This document shows, one piece after another, positions 10,697-21,401 of a stretch of 64,000 bases of DNA; the first letter of the stretch is position 1; every line of letters starts with the position of its first letter. The DNA is from Rhizophagus irregularis (Eukaryota > Glomeromycota > Glomeromycetes > Glomerales > Glomeraceae): NCBI RefSeq assembly GCF_026210795.1, contig NC_089446.1, positions 3,005,001 through 3,069,000 of the forward strand, given 5' to 3'. The notes beneath the pieces are model-generated. The model was given only the letters and a program-made list of their open reading frames with translations. It was not told the DNA's origin and ran no database searches. A program made the position numbers and the translations under genes.

Positions 10697-12709
10697 TTAT
10701 TGTTGTTGCTGCTGAGATAAAGGGTTTTGTTGTCTTAGATTATTATCATACAAAGTATTATTTGTATCAGAAATATTAGATTGTGTTGGAACTGTAACCA
10801 TTAAACCTTCTTGTTGTTGCTGCGCAGCTCTAGCAGAAATCGGTGTGTACATTGAATTCGTATTATCAAATCTTACTCTCATATCTTGTATCACTTGATT
10901 GTTAAGATTATTCATGGTATCAATTGTAGAATTCAGAGTCGCTCTAGATCTAGATAGTTTATTCCGAATACCATTTAAATAATTTACATCAACGACATAT
11001 TCTTGTAAAAACAATTCTAAACTATCAATTCTTGATTGTAATAACGGTATTAATTCAATTTTCTCAGCTAATGAAAGACCGTGATTTGAAAGATGATCTT
11101 TAGTATCGGTACGTGATGTATCAAAAAATGGAATTAGCGGAAGGGTTTTTTCGAGCTTTTTTTGTGTTGAGCGTGGAAATCCGCAGCAACCCAATTGCAC
11201 AATCCCCCATGGTCGTAATGCGTCCGCGCCTATAATAGGATAAAGAATTATATAATCATATAATTTTTTTTTATTAAATAAGAAATTAAGCTTACCAAAA
11301 AGCCATGCATATATTGCTGCTGCCAATCCCCATGCACCTCCTACTAAGCCCATGCCATTTAAGTACTGTATATACGGTTTAATTTTTCAATTTAATCATA
11401 TAAATGGATCTTTAAATAATATTAAATAAAGATTACTCACTGTACGAGCTCTTTTTCGAAAAGAATTATAGTTAGAACCTAATAAATAATGTTTTACGCA
11501 TAGTCTGAATCACAATTATAGTTACGATACACACCTAACTTCTCTGTCTATTTGAATAGTATTGCTGTTGGGAATTATATAAATCGATATCAATGGCCTA
11601 TCTAAACTTGTATTCATGGGTAAAGAACTTGACACTTAAAATAAAAATTATTTAAATTAGAATTTATATTTGAAAGTGAACATTTAGTAAATAAAGACTT
11701 ACATAAGGTAGATTCAATATATGATTTGTTTTCATATGTTGGCGGAATACCAAAATCGTTCATCCAACTTGGTTTTATAACCTCCTTGATTTTGCGAGCA
11801 TATCTAAATTGGAAAAACTACAAAAAAAAAATTGAGCTCATAAAATCCTGATTTTAAAATAATTTTATTAAATATACCTGATTTAGCACCAGACCATATG
11901 TGTCCAAATCAACTGAATTATCATCACTCAATGAAGTTAATTTATTATCTTCATTAAAAAGTTTCTTTTCCTTGATACCATCAATTATCCATTTATCAAC
12001 TGAATTTTCTATTGTTTTATAAATAATTAAGTTAAAATTATAAATATAATTACAAGTACTTTTGTTATTTTACCTGGGTCAAAAGCACTCATTTCAATCA
12101 TTCGAACTCTATCAGATGTGTAATTACTATCACTTATGGTAAGAAAGATAATTATACTATTCATCTCATTTGAGCCATTAGTATCTTTATAAAAAAAGAC
12201 ATTTTGTGATGGCTTATAAATTCCATAATAAAGAAGGGATGGTCCATATTTTTCATCAGGTTGAATAATATCTGCCATGCAATCTACCACTGTATTTTGA
12301 AAATCATCATCTAAGAATAAATTTTATTAAATTATAAATATAAAATATAATTAAATTTAGTTAAAATTATAATGAACTTACTAGTATATCCTTCATGACA
12401 AACGTCTACCGTGAAATTATAATCAGACTTAAATAAGAGAACTAAAAAATTTATTAACGTTCAATAATTATATTAAATTACACAACGAAAAAAATTGTCA
12501 AAGTAAATTCGCCAATTACTTGGAGGTCGAATAGGAGAAGAAACAAAAGAAGTTCTGATAATTGGAACATCTTGGGTTACATCAATTATTACAATAGCGA
12601 GATAGCCCGTAAAACATGCTACAAGTATAATCATTATAAAAAGTTTTAATACCAAGAGAGTTGTAGGCTCACTACGCCGGTATCCACGAAATAAATATAC
12701 TAAATTCAT
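10697..12709 (-). CDS. Two-transmembrane protein, family M, copy C (complete)
   Basis: Nine exons: 12709-12520, 12441-12382, 12310-12074, 12008-11878, 11817-11703, 11634-11535, microexon 11450-11441, 11365-11296 and 11229-10697, giving 481 aa with all phases consistent. Same architecture as copy B: basic start, TM1 (LVLKLFIMIILVACFTGYLA), extracellular loop with two or more cysteines, TM2 at about residues 282-304 (GLVGGAWGLAAAIYAWLFG), GCCGF after the membrane, then a polar tail with a helical stretch and a terminal Gln-rich run. Exon 4 is 39 nt longer than in B, and the sequence is clearly diverged from A and B. It diverges from the broken Kelch copy C. Confidence 0.85.
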
Positions 12710-13089
12710 GATTTAAAAGTATTTAGTGAAGTTTATAATCAAGGATGAATGGACTAATTGATATGAAATTGAATTTCAGGTTTTCTCAAATATTTTAAGT
12801 TGAAATATTTCGCATTTCCAAATTTAAAAATTCCCGATAAGATTTAGATTTTCTATGAAAAGTAATATTATAATGAGATGCATAATTAATAATTTGATCG
12901 TGAAACATCACATTGTAAACAAAAAAAGAGCGGCGAGAAATTATTTACACAAATTTGGTTACTTTTTATGTGTGCATATGAATGAACACAATGTGAATGA
13001 AATAAACAAATGAATTTTTGGAAGTACAATTTTCCACAGCCTTCATACCTTCTATTCAATTTTTTTTCTCACTTAACATAACAATCAAC
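12710..13089. promoter_or_regulatory. Shared upstream region of divergent pair C
   Basis: A gap of about 380 bp. It contains the AGTAATATTATAATGA box at about 12861-12876 and a block (ATATGAATGAACACAATG, about 12978) repeated upstream of Kelch gene D. The sequence groups with D rather than with A and B. Candidate bidirectional promoter; inference. Confidence 0.45.
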
Positions 13090-13490
13090 ATGTTATATAG
13101 AAATTTAAAATATTATTTATGTTAAATCAATTATTTAATATAATAGTTTATGGACAGAAATTTGTACCAGAATCTCGAATGTTACATATAGCAGTACTTA
13201 TTGATAATAAAATATATTATATAGGAGGAGATAATCCTAATAAAACAAAACAAAATCCTGAAAGCGATATTTTTTATCTTGATGTTAATTCGGATACAGA
13301 AAGTTTTTTTACATGGGTAGATTTAAAAGTAAGATTATCACAGACTTCCTCTCATACTGCCAATGTCGGGGGCGTTAATCAAGATTCAATATATATTATA
13401 GGAGGGGCGCATTCGGATGAAAAAAATACAAATTATTTATATAATTTGATATTAAAATAAATGAGTTAGTATGTTGTTTATTGGTAGTGA
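13090..13490 (+). pseudogene. Kelch-repeat gene, copy C, truncated and frameshifted
   Basis: The start at 13090 (MLYRNLKYYL) matches copy D but runs into a stop after 11 codons because the signal-peptide segment has lost bases. The frame reopens at 13119 and covers two Kelch blades (YYIGG and YIIGG). A one-base loss near 13443 relative to copy D then produces a stop at 13460. Homology ends at about 13490, where decayed M-gene sequence begins directly. Exons 2-5, including the transmembrane anchor, are deleted. A short secreted product from 13119 is conceivable but would lack a full signal peptide. Confidence 0.8.
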
Positions 13491-13499
13491 AGTTGCCAC

Positions 13500-14310
13500 T
13501 AAAAAAAAAATTAAAATTAAATTTAAAAATTCAGAAATTTTAGCAAGATACACAAATTGGAAGAGCTACAAAAAAAGAATTCGTTAAGATCTCTGATTTT
13601 ATAGTTAAAATGATAAATTATACCTGATTTAGAACCAAAGTATACGCATTCATTGTAATAATTAATTATCATAACTTGAAGTTGATTCATAAAATTTCTT
13701 TTCCTTAAAATATTTAATTAGCGGATCATAATCTAAATTAATTTATAAATATTTATAAATATTTTATTTACATATAATAGCAGTACTTTGATGATTTTAC
13801 CCGAATCGAAAGCCATTATTTCAATCATTGCTTAAAGCTTTTGATCAGGTGTATAATTAGCATCATTAACTATAAGTCCTATATATAGCATTATAATTAT
13901 CTGATTTATCATAATTATAAGACACCTAAATAAATTTGGTCCGGTCCATATTTTTCACTATGATCTGACATCATACAATTAACACTTGTAGGTTGTGTAT
14001 CATTAATTTCTAAGAATAAAATTATGATTCTTTAATATGAAATATATTATAAATTTAATTAAAGCTATAATGAACTTACTAATATATTCTTCAAGACAAC
14101 TTAATATTGTAAAATTATATTGAGATTTAAAAATAAAATCTAAAAACAATTATTATAATGACTCATGTAACAAAAAAAAAATTGTCAAAGTAAATTCGTT
14201 AATTATTACTTGGAGGGCGAATAGTATTAGATTCAACAAAGGAAGTTTTGGCAATTGGAGCATCTTGGGCTACACCAATTATTACGAGCTTCACCGACAA
14301 TCATTTCAAC
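13500..14310 (-). pseudogene. Two-transmembrane protein, family M, copy D, decayed
   Basis: Blocks align with exon 1 (second half, about 14305-14212), exon 2 (about 14120-14085), exon 3 (about 14010-13803), exon 4 (about 13735-13627) and the first part of exon 5 (about 13578-13545) of copy C. The start codon, TM1 and everything after exon 5 are missing, and the exon blocks contain small deletions. The left breakpoint joins the truncated Kelch copy C, suggesting one deletion removed the 3' halves of both genes. Confidence 0.75.
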
Positions 14311-15060
14311 GACAAATGTTTTATCTCACTGGCGGGTCGTCTTACCGACATACAGTATATGACAATTTTAAAATTAAATAATAAAATTTTTTTTTTTGTT
14401 TAAATAAAAAAAAATATTATAATGTCTTTCGAATTCAATTTCAGTTTTAAGAGATGTGTAAATCATTACTTCCTAATAGATGATACGTGAGGATTAGTAG
14501 CAACAATACTGCATACGCATTGCTTTTTGATTTATAATAAATTATGTAAAACCATTATTCCTTTATGGGCGCGGAGTCGCGGACACATTACGTCGTACAA
14601 CTTTATTGCTTCAGAATTTCTCGCTTAAGAAAGTCCTCCCAATAATCCTTCAAAGCACAATTCATCAGCTGAATGAATCGAGAATTTAGAATTATTTTCA
14701 CAAGGATTTTTGTCGAAGTACATTAGGTATTAATATCAAGGAGTCTAGTTTTCCTCAAAAACTTTATTTCATAGTTCCAAATTTAACAATTTCCGAATTA
14801 AAATACAACAAACAAAAGAGTAATATTATAATAAGATATGCAATAATTAATAATTGTTGATTGTGAAACCATCATTGTAAACAAAAAAAAGCGACAAAAA
14901 ACTGGTTGTTTACGACACAAAATTACATGTTTGTGCATGCATATGAATGAACACAATGCGAAAAGTAATTTAAACAAATGAATTCTTGGAAGTGCAATTT
15001 CCACATCCTTCATATCTTCAATTTTTTTCGTTTTGCTTATCAACAAACATAAAGTCAATA
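14311..15060. promoter_or_regulatory. Upstream region of Kelch gene D with an unidentified insertion
   Basis: The proximal part (about 14810-15060) aligns with the pair-C promoter, including a TAATATTATAATAAG box at about 14821-14835. The distal part (about 14311-14760) replaces the lost M exon 1. It holds moderately GC-richer sequence around 14570-14690 that I do not recognise and that has no long ORF. Confidence 0.45.
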
Positions 15061-16820
15061 ATGTTGTATAGAAATTTAAACCATTATATGATACTTATTA
15101 TATTAAATCAATTATTTAATATAATAATAGTATATGGACAGAAATTTATACCAGAACCTAAAATAGGTGCTGAAGCAGTACTTATTGAAGATAAAATATA
15201 TTATATAGGAGGAGCTAATCCTAGTAAACCACTTTCAAAACAAAATCCTGAAAGTGATATTTTTTATCTTGATCTTAATACAGATAATGATGAAAATTTT
15301 TTAACATGGGCAGATTTAAAAGTAAAATCACCATTTACTTACGGACATACTGCCGATGTCGGAGGCATTAATCAAGATTCAATATTTATTATAGGAGGCA
15401 TACATTATGATGAAACAAATACGAATTATTTACATAGGTTTGATACTAAGACATATGAATTAAGTGTACCAGTAATTCAAGGAAAAGCTCTACCAACACG
15501 TGTAGGAAGGAGTTCTGTTAGTTATAAAGGAAAAATTTATTTGTTTGGCGGGCGAGTGGATACTCCGGTCGGTTCAGCTTTAATATATGTCAATCAATTT
15601 GATATATTTGACACGGTTAACTTAATTTGGCAAGTTGGTAGCATAGTTGATTCTCCTGGTACATTATCCGGATATACTGCAACATTAGTTAATGGAATTA
15701 TTTATTATATTGGAGGTAGATCGCAACAGTATGTTTTTTCTCCAATGACCGAGGTATGTAAAATAAAGTTTATAAAGCTTAAATAAAGTATTTGGAAATA
15801 TGTTAATAATTTAAAATATCTGTTTTTATAGATTTATCAATATGACATTGTAGCTGATAAATGGTCTTTAAAGGTAAGTTGGATTATTGTATCAGAAATA
15901 TTAATGACATAAAGTTTTAATATAAGAAATTTGCTATTCTTCTTTAGAAAACTACAACTGCAGATATTAATGCTATTCCAGGACCTAGAATTGCTCATTC
16001 AGCTGTCCTATGTAATTTATCTATTCATTTTTCTTTCTCTTGTTTTTTTTTTCAAATTATAAAATATCAATTACTTTAACATAAATTCTCTCAATATTTA
16101 GTTGATGGTAAAATTTATGTATACGGAGGAACGTACTTTAATGCTGATACACCATATGACGTACCAGCTAAAGAAACATTTGTTATGTTGGATACTATTA
16201 CTTTGGTGTGGTCGGTACCAGCATATAATTATAGTGCTAACGCACCTAAACTTGCTTATCATTCTGCTTCAATAAAAGGGGCTCTTATGGTACTTGCTTT
16301 TGGTAAGTTATTTGTTTTTTAAAATATAATTCTCGTTTACTTAATCTTATTATTATTTTTTTTTTCCATAGGAATATATGCAGATTTACCGTCCGCTACA
16401 GATCAAAGTAATAATTCAACTCATTATTTTGGCCTAAGTCAAGCAATTATTGGATGGAATACAACTCCTTTATCAGAAGCATCAACACCATCATCAACAA
16501 TAAGCGTAGTAAAAAAATCAGATACTCCTACAGAAACAGTTATACCTTCTTCACAAAATACGATGAGTAAAACGGTAATCGTTGGGGTATCAGTTGGATC
16601 AGTACTAGTTGTTCTATCAATATTCGTAGTATGTTCATTAACTTATAGGCACATAAAGAGAAATCAGACAAAAATTAGAAGAGAATCCAATCATCCGGAT
16701 AGTCAAGGAGCCGAAATTCAAATTCCACCTGATGGTGATAAACATTCTTCTGCATATCTTCGACAATATCCTCCTGTATATCAACAATTTGCACCCAACA
16801 ATTACAACAACAATTTGTAA
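15061..16820 (+). CDS. Kelch-repeat single-pass membrane protein, copy D
   Basis: Five exons: 15061-15753, 15832-15873, 15948-16011, 16102-16302 and 16372-16820, giving 482 aa. The start at 15061 (MLYRNLNHY) is chosen over an in-frame upstream ATG at 14986 because it matches copy C and places the signal peptide (LIILNQLFNIIIVYGQ) at the N-terminus. Kelch blades carry IYYIGG, IFIIGG, IYLFGG and VYGG strands. A Ser/Thr-rich stalk precedes the TM at about residues 400-422 (VIVGVSVGSVLVVLSIFV). The tail is longer than in A and B and is rich in Pro, Tyr and Asn. Its minus-strand partner is a pseudogene, so this is an unpaired survivor. Confidence 0.88.
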
Positions 16821-17640
16821 CGGGAATGCCATCACCTCCAATTCAACAGCATTAGGAGTATTCATATTTGATTATCACGATAAAACTTATGTTAAATCTG
16901 TGTAATTTAATTTAATATTATGTTTAAATTTATGAAATACATACTTCAATTAGTTGTTCAATATTGTTTAAATTTTAAATTTTATTTAACTGTGTGATAA
17001 GTTTTTTTACCATATACACTTAATTTTCTTTCACGTAATGAACATATGTTTATTTTTGAAGAATAATATTTGTTACTATCAAGAATAATAAGAATTATAA
17101 GAATATTTACATGAAAACTAAATTTGAATTATTATTTTTTGTAAGTGATTATATGATTATATTAAATAGTTATTAGATGGGGAAAAGAGATATCGATTGA
17201 AAACAGATATCCTTCATTCAATAACTGAGTTACAACAAGAAGGTTTAATGATTACAATGTCACACCATCTTGATCTATTATAGCCTAATTTTTGCTTATA
17301 TTTTATCGCTTGAAATGCATGAAATTTTTATTATAATATAATATATAAACTTGTTTAATTTTTCTACGTTTTTTTATCGCTCATCATGAATAGTTGAAAG
17401 CTGGTTGTAAACGTCATGTAATATCTATCTAACGACAACGACGACTGATGTAACCACACAAACAGAGTTTCATATTAGCCGTTTTAGGTTAAAACTTGAG
17501 GTTGTATTGTGTGATTTGTGTCCGTAATAAAGGAATGCAAGTCAAAAAACCTAATTGTTGTAATCACAACAGTAACTCTAAAAGGGCTTTAACCTTTAGC
17601 AAGTAGTGTCGGATTATTATCTAGTTTAATCATCTAAAAT
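16821..17640. other. Spacer with an inverted scrap of M exon 8
   Basis: Mostly AT-rich. At about 17232-17265 a CAACAAGAAGGTTTAATG block matches the tail-coding exon 8 of M copy C, but in plus orientation, opposite to the M genes. No intact gene seen. Confidence 0.45.
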
Positions 17641-17700
17641 AATATTATCGAATGTAACAACTATATTTGCAGTATTACCAGTAGCTTATAAACGTACAGA
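17641..17700 (+). pseudogene. Scrap of a Kelch gene exon 5 (transmembrane end)
   Basis: About 40 bp encode a fragment resembling the end of the Kelch transmembrane helix and its basic anchor (AVLPVAYKRT, compare LSIAYKRAKK in copy A). It joins directly to a decayed M exon 8. This is the only visible trace of a Kelch partner in unit E. Confidence 0.45.
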
Positions 17701-19203
17701 TGTACAAAGTAGCGTCAATTATAGAATTTAATTCAACCTTTTCAGCCATTGAAAGATCATGGTTTGCTTTAGTATCGATATATGTATCAAAAATGGAATT
17801 ATTGGGAGGTTTTTTAAGCTTCCTTGCAGCAATACATTTGTATAATTCCCCATGGTCTTATTATATCTGGGGATTAGCAGCAGCAATATATACATTACTT
17901 TTTGGTGAGCTTAATTTCTTATTTCATAATATATATATATATATTATGTATCTTTATAGGTGCGTTAACCCCATACCATTTAAGTACTTTATATGATTTA
18001 ATAATTATTTTTAATTAATTGAGTAAATGAAATCCTTAAAGTAATGACGAATAAATAAAATATTGCTCGCCGTACGTGTAATATTTATTACGGTTATAGA
18101 ATCACAATGACCATATTTAAGATACAAACCTAACTTCTTTGTCTATTTGAACAGTATTACCCTTGGGTTTTATTAATGATCGCTATTGCCATACTTGAAC
18201 TTGTATTTAATGTAATAGCGGCTTAAAGTAATATTTAAATTAAAATTATAACTAAATGTTTGAAAATTTAGTAAAAACTAAATAAAGACTTACATAAAGT
18301 AGATTCAATATATGGTTTACTCTCATAAGCGGGAGGAATACCAAATCATTCATCCGACTTGGTTTTATAACCTCCTCCAATTTTACGATGAATATACAAA
18401 TTGGTATAACTACAAAAAGAGTTCGTTAAGATATGCGACTTTATATTGTCTAAGTGTTAAAATATACCTGATTTAGCAGCAAACTATATGTGGAAAGTGA
18501 ATCAATATCGCTTAAGGTAATTCATAAATTCCTTTCCCTTAAAATATTTAACAAACGGATCATTATCTAAATTTTTGATACTATTAATGTTAAATATTTT
18601 AAATTAAATTACAAAGTACTTTTAATGACTTTACCTGAATCTTCAACAACTAACCATACCCCAATTATTATCGATTGTGTAACTAAAAGATATAGTTATA
18701 GAATCCAGTTGGTTATAATCATTACCATAAAATAAAACTTGTTGTGATGATTGATAAATTCCATAATAAAGCTGGGTTGGTTCATACTTTCTATCAGGTT
18801 GAGTCACATCTGATTTACAATCTATTAAGTTCTAAGAATAACGATAATTGTTAAAATATAGATAATTAAAAATATAATAGACTTACTAAAGTATTCTTCA
18901 AGGCAACCTGCTATTGTAAAATTGTATCTAGATTTAATAACAAAACCTAAAAAAAAAATTTTTAACATTCAATTATTACATGATATTTGCTGACGAAAAA
19001 AAAATTTCAGAGAAAATTCGCTAGTTACTTGGAGGGCGAATAGCTGATTTAATATAAGAAGTTCTAATAATCGGAGCATCTTGGATTACATCAATTATTA
19101 CGATAGTGAGATAGCCTGCAAACAAGCTACAAGTATAATCATTATAAAAAGCTTTAATACCAAGAGAGTCGTAGGTTCACTACGACGGTGTCGCTAATAA
19201 AAT
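17700..19203 (-). pseudogene. Two-transmembrane protein, family M, copy E, decayed with an internal inversion
   Basis: Successive blocks align with the M genes on the minus strand: exon 1 (about 19200-19024, with a frameshift in TM1 and a lost start), exon 2 (about 18950), exon 3 (about 18830-18640), exon 4 (about 18570-18475), exon 5 (about 18410-18300), exon 6 (about 18235-18135), the 5' part of exon 7 (about 17990-17965) and exon 8 (about 17860-17710). The 3' part of exon 7 lies inverted at about 17868-17930, reading WGLAAAIYTLLFGELNF on the plus strand. A 98-codon plus-strand ORF across this block is therefore a by-product of the rearrangement. Confidence 0.75.
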
Positions 19204-19259
19204 CATAACATTAGTTTGTAATTTCATTATTATTACGGTATTACTAATAATGTTTGGAT

Positions 19260-19520
19260 TAACATGATGTTTGCATTCAATAATGAATTTAAGAGAACAT
19301 ATTTCATCAACCTGGTTTGTTTGATTTAACTATTGGTGAAAATATTATTTATGCAAAAGAAGGGTTTTACTGAGAATGAAATTGGACCTGCTGCAAGAAC
19401 AAGCCAATATACTCAATTTTAAAGTTCAAGTTTGTGAAAAGGCACTCAATTAAGTGGTGGTCAAAACTGAATCCGATAAAGTTAAACGTAATGTTCTTGA
19501 TAAAACTGTACTGTTATTAT
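19260..19520 (+). pseudogene. ABC transporter nucleotide-binding domain fragment
   Basis: The block from 19305 reads HQPGLFDLTIGENIIYAKEG, typical of the region between the Q-loop and the signature motif in ABCB/MDR-type transporters. The signature LSGGQ is encoded at 19450-19464 but in another frame after stops. Walker A and Walker B are not seen. This is a short, frameshifted relic with no sign of flanking transporter sequence, probably moved here by duplication or transposition. Confidence 0.65.
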
Positions 19521-19884
19521 ATTTAATTACAAAATTATCATGTGAAGCTTATACTTCAAATTTATACGTTAAGAATTTTTTTTTAATTAATGTTTAATAC
19601 ATTATTTTTATCATGTAATCCGTTCTGTTTAAAAAATATTTAAGACTATTCTCAAATAGTTAATTCATTGATTTCGTAATGTCACGTACGAGTTAGCTGG
19701 CTGATACTATTTCCGTAGTAATTGAATGGTTGGCTCCAATTCTTACACGATATTATGACATCATGGGTAAGAAATATATATATAATATTCAAAATATTTA
19801 AATATTTTCAAACTTTCTTTACTCAAAAAAAAAAGCGAAAAATAAAAAACAGTTTCATACTCTCCAAAATAAAAAAAATTAAAG

Positions 19885-20361
19885 ATGATTGACCAAATGG
19901 ATGAAATGACCGCGTCAGGATTTTATGGCTATAGTATTCGTTCTAAAGAACTACATAATGAAGTTTCTAAAAGCCTTAAAGTGGAATATCTATCAGATTC
20001 TCATACAAACGAAGTGAAACAAGTAAATGGAATTATATTTGGACCTACTATTAAACCTATTGTCTCTATGCCGGTAACAATCAATCAAACAACAAAGAAT
20101 GTACACTTTATTATCGTTACAGGAACTTTTAATACGTATATCTGCGAAGAAGTTTTTAATTCATTCAAAGTAACAAGTCCCGACCCAGGCCATTCTTATC
20201 GTGCGCTTGTCAACAACAAATCAACATTGGTACTCTTACCACCCGCCAACTTATGGTTCTCAAATGTAAACGTTATTGGAACAGAATATCTAACGACTTA
20301 CTGTTCTGAACTACGTATAGACAGTAGTAATAATCTAGTTACTATATCCATGGTTGAATAA
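19885..20361 (+). CDS. Small retropepsin-like protein lacking the catalytic aspartate
   Basis: Single exon, 158 aa, with no signal peptide or membrane segment. The middle reads VTGTFNTYICEEVFNSF where retroviral-type or DDI-type aspartic proteases have a D-T/S-G catalytic turn followed by a helix. Near the C-terminus NVIGTEYL resembles the hydrophobic-hydrophobic-G strand (as in NVLGMDFL) that closes the fold. The aspartate position is valine (GTT), one base from GAT. If the family assignment is right, the protein is a catalytically dead, single-domain retropepsin fold, perhaps a binding protein or a decaying retroelement gag-pol piece. The assignment rests on motif pattern only. Confidence 0.55.
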   Translation: MIDQMDEMTASGFYGYSIRSKELHNEVSKSLKVEYLSDSHTNEVKQVNGIIFGPTIKPIVSMPVTINQTTKNVHFIIVTGTFNTYICEEVFNSFKVTSPDPGHSYRALVNNKSTLVLLPPANLWFSNVNVIGTEYLTTYCSELRIDSSNNLVTISMVE

Positions 20362-21400
20362 CATGATGAAAAAGGCTCCAGCAATATCTCTTTTATAAAT
20401 AGTAAATATATACTATATTGCTCTCATTATTTCTTATTTGGTTTATATCATACTTTTTTTAAATATTGGTGGGTTTTAATCTTGTAATCAATTAAATAAA
20501 TTAGCTTCGTTCAATATCTAATTTTCTTTGCTGAGAGTCTTTTTTATCAAATAAATAAATACATAAATATATTTTACATTCAAATTATATTGGCTAATAA
20601 AATTAATAAATTTCATTGTCTGATTTAAAAATACACGAACTATTATTAATTACTTTATTAAGTTAAATACTCTGGATCTTCTTTGTCTTTCTTTCTATTT
20701 CACATATAGCAATAAGAAACAAAAAAAATATATTTATAACAAATAATGATACTCTATCATGAATGTGAAAAGGATAGGAGACAAATAATCCAAGTTGGTT
20801 GATGTGAATTTTGTACATAATTTCTTCTCAGATATGCTGCAAGTCCATATATTAATTACATTTGATTGTGTGAATAACGAATTCTCAACAATCAAATTTC
20901 TTAAAATATAACAGTATCTTCCTATAATCCTATCTTTAAAAATTCTTGTATAATTGATCACATACTGATCACATTGTGTGTAGGTACGTGATTCCGTAAA
21001 CATGTGATTTGTCGATTATATGGCGCAGTTTTGATAAGACTTATTCATTATTAGAATACAAAATTGTTGTTTAAATAAAATAAATCAAATTTACATATTA
21101 TGGAGTTAAGGGCATTAAGCAACTTTCAAAATTAAACTTTACAATAACATTACAATAACTGTTATTAAATTATTAAAAATTTGAAAAAGACTGATAAAAA
21201 TAAAAAATTGCTAATTTGATATTTTAAAGATTGTTAATACTGATTTTTTAAGTAAAATTAATTACAAATCTTAAGAAAATTTCTAACTTTAATTGAAGCC
21301 ATAATGAATAAAATGGTAATCAATAGGATTTTTAATAACAAAAAATTTTTCAGTTTTCAGTTAGATTAATTAACAAAAATAAAGACTTTGGGAAATAATT
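20362..21400. other. AT-rich spacer, no gene seen
   Basis: No supported gene. A short 89-codon minus ORF at 20734-21003 has no recognisable motif and is not called. Confidence 0.4.
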
Positions 21401-21401
21401 A

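Noticed and set aside
14986-15060. Upstream ATG at 14986 as the start of Kelch gene D
   Set aside because: It adds 25 residues before the signal peptide and has no match in the other copies; the ATG at 15061 matches the start of copy C.
17700-17996. 98-codon plus-strand ORF as a gene
   Set aside because: It is antisense M exon 8 fused to inverted M exon 7 by rearrangement.
20734-21003. 89-codon minus ORF
   Set aside because: No motif, no splice context and biased composition; not distinguishable from chance in AT-rich DNA.
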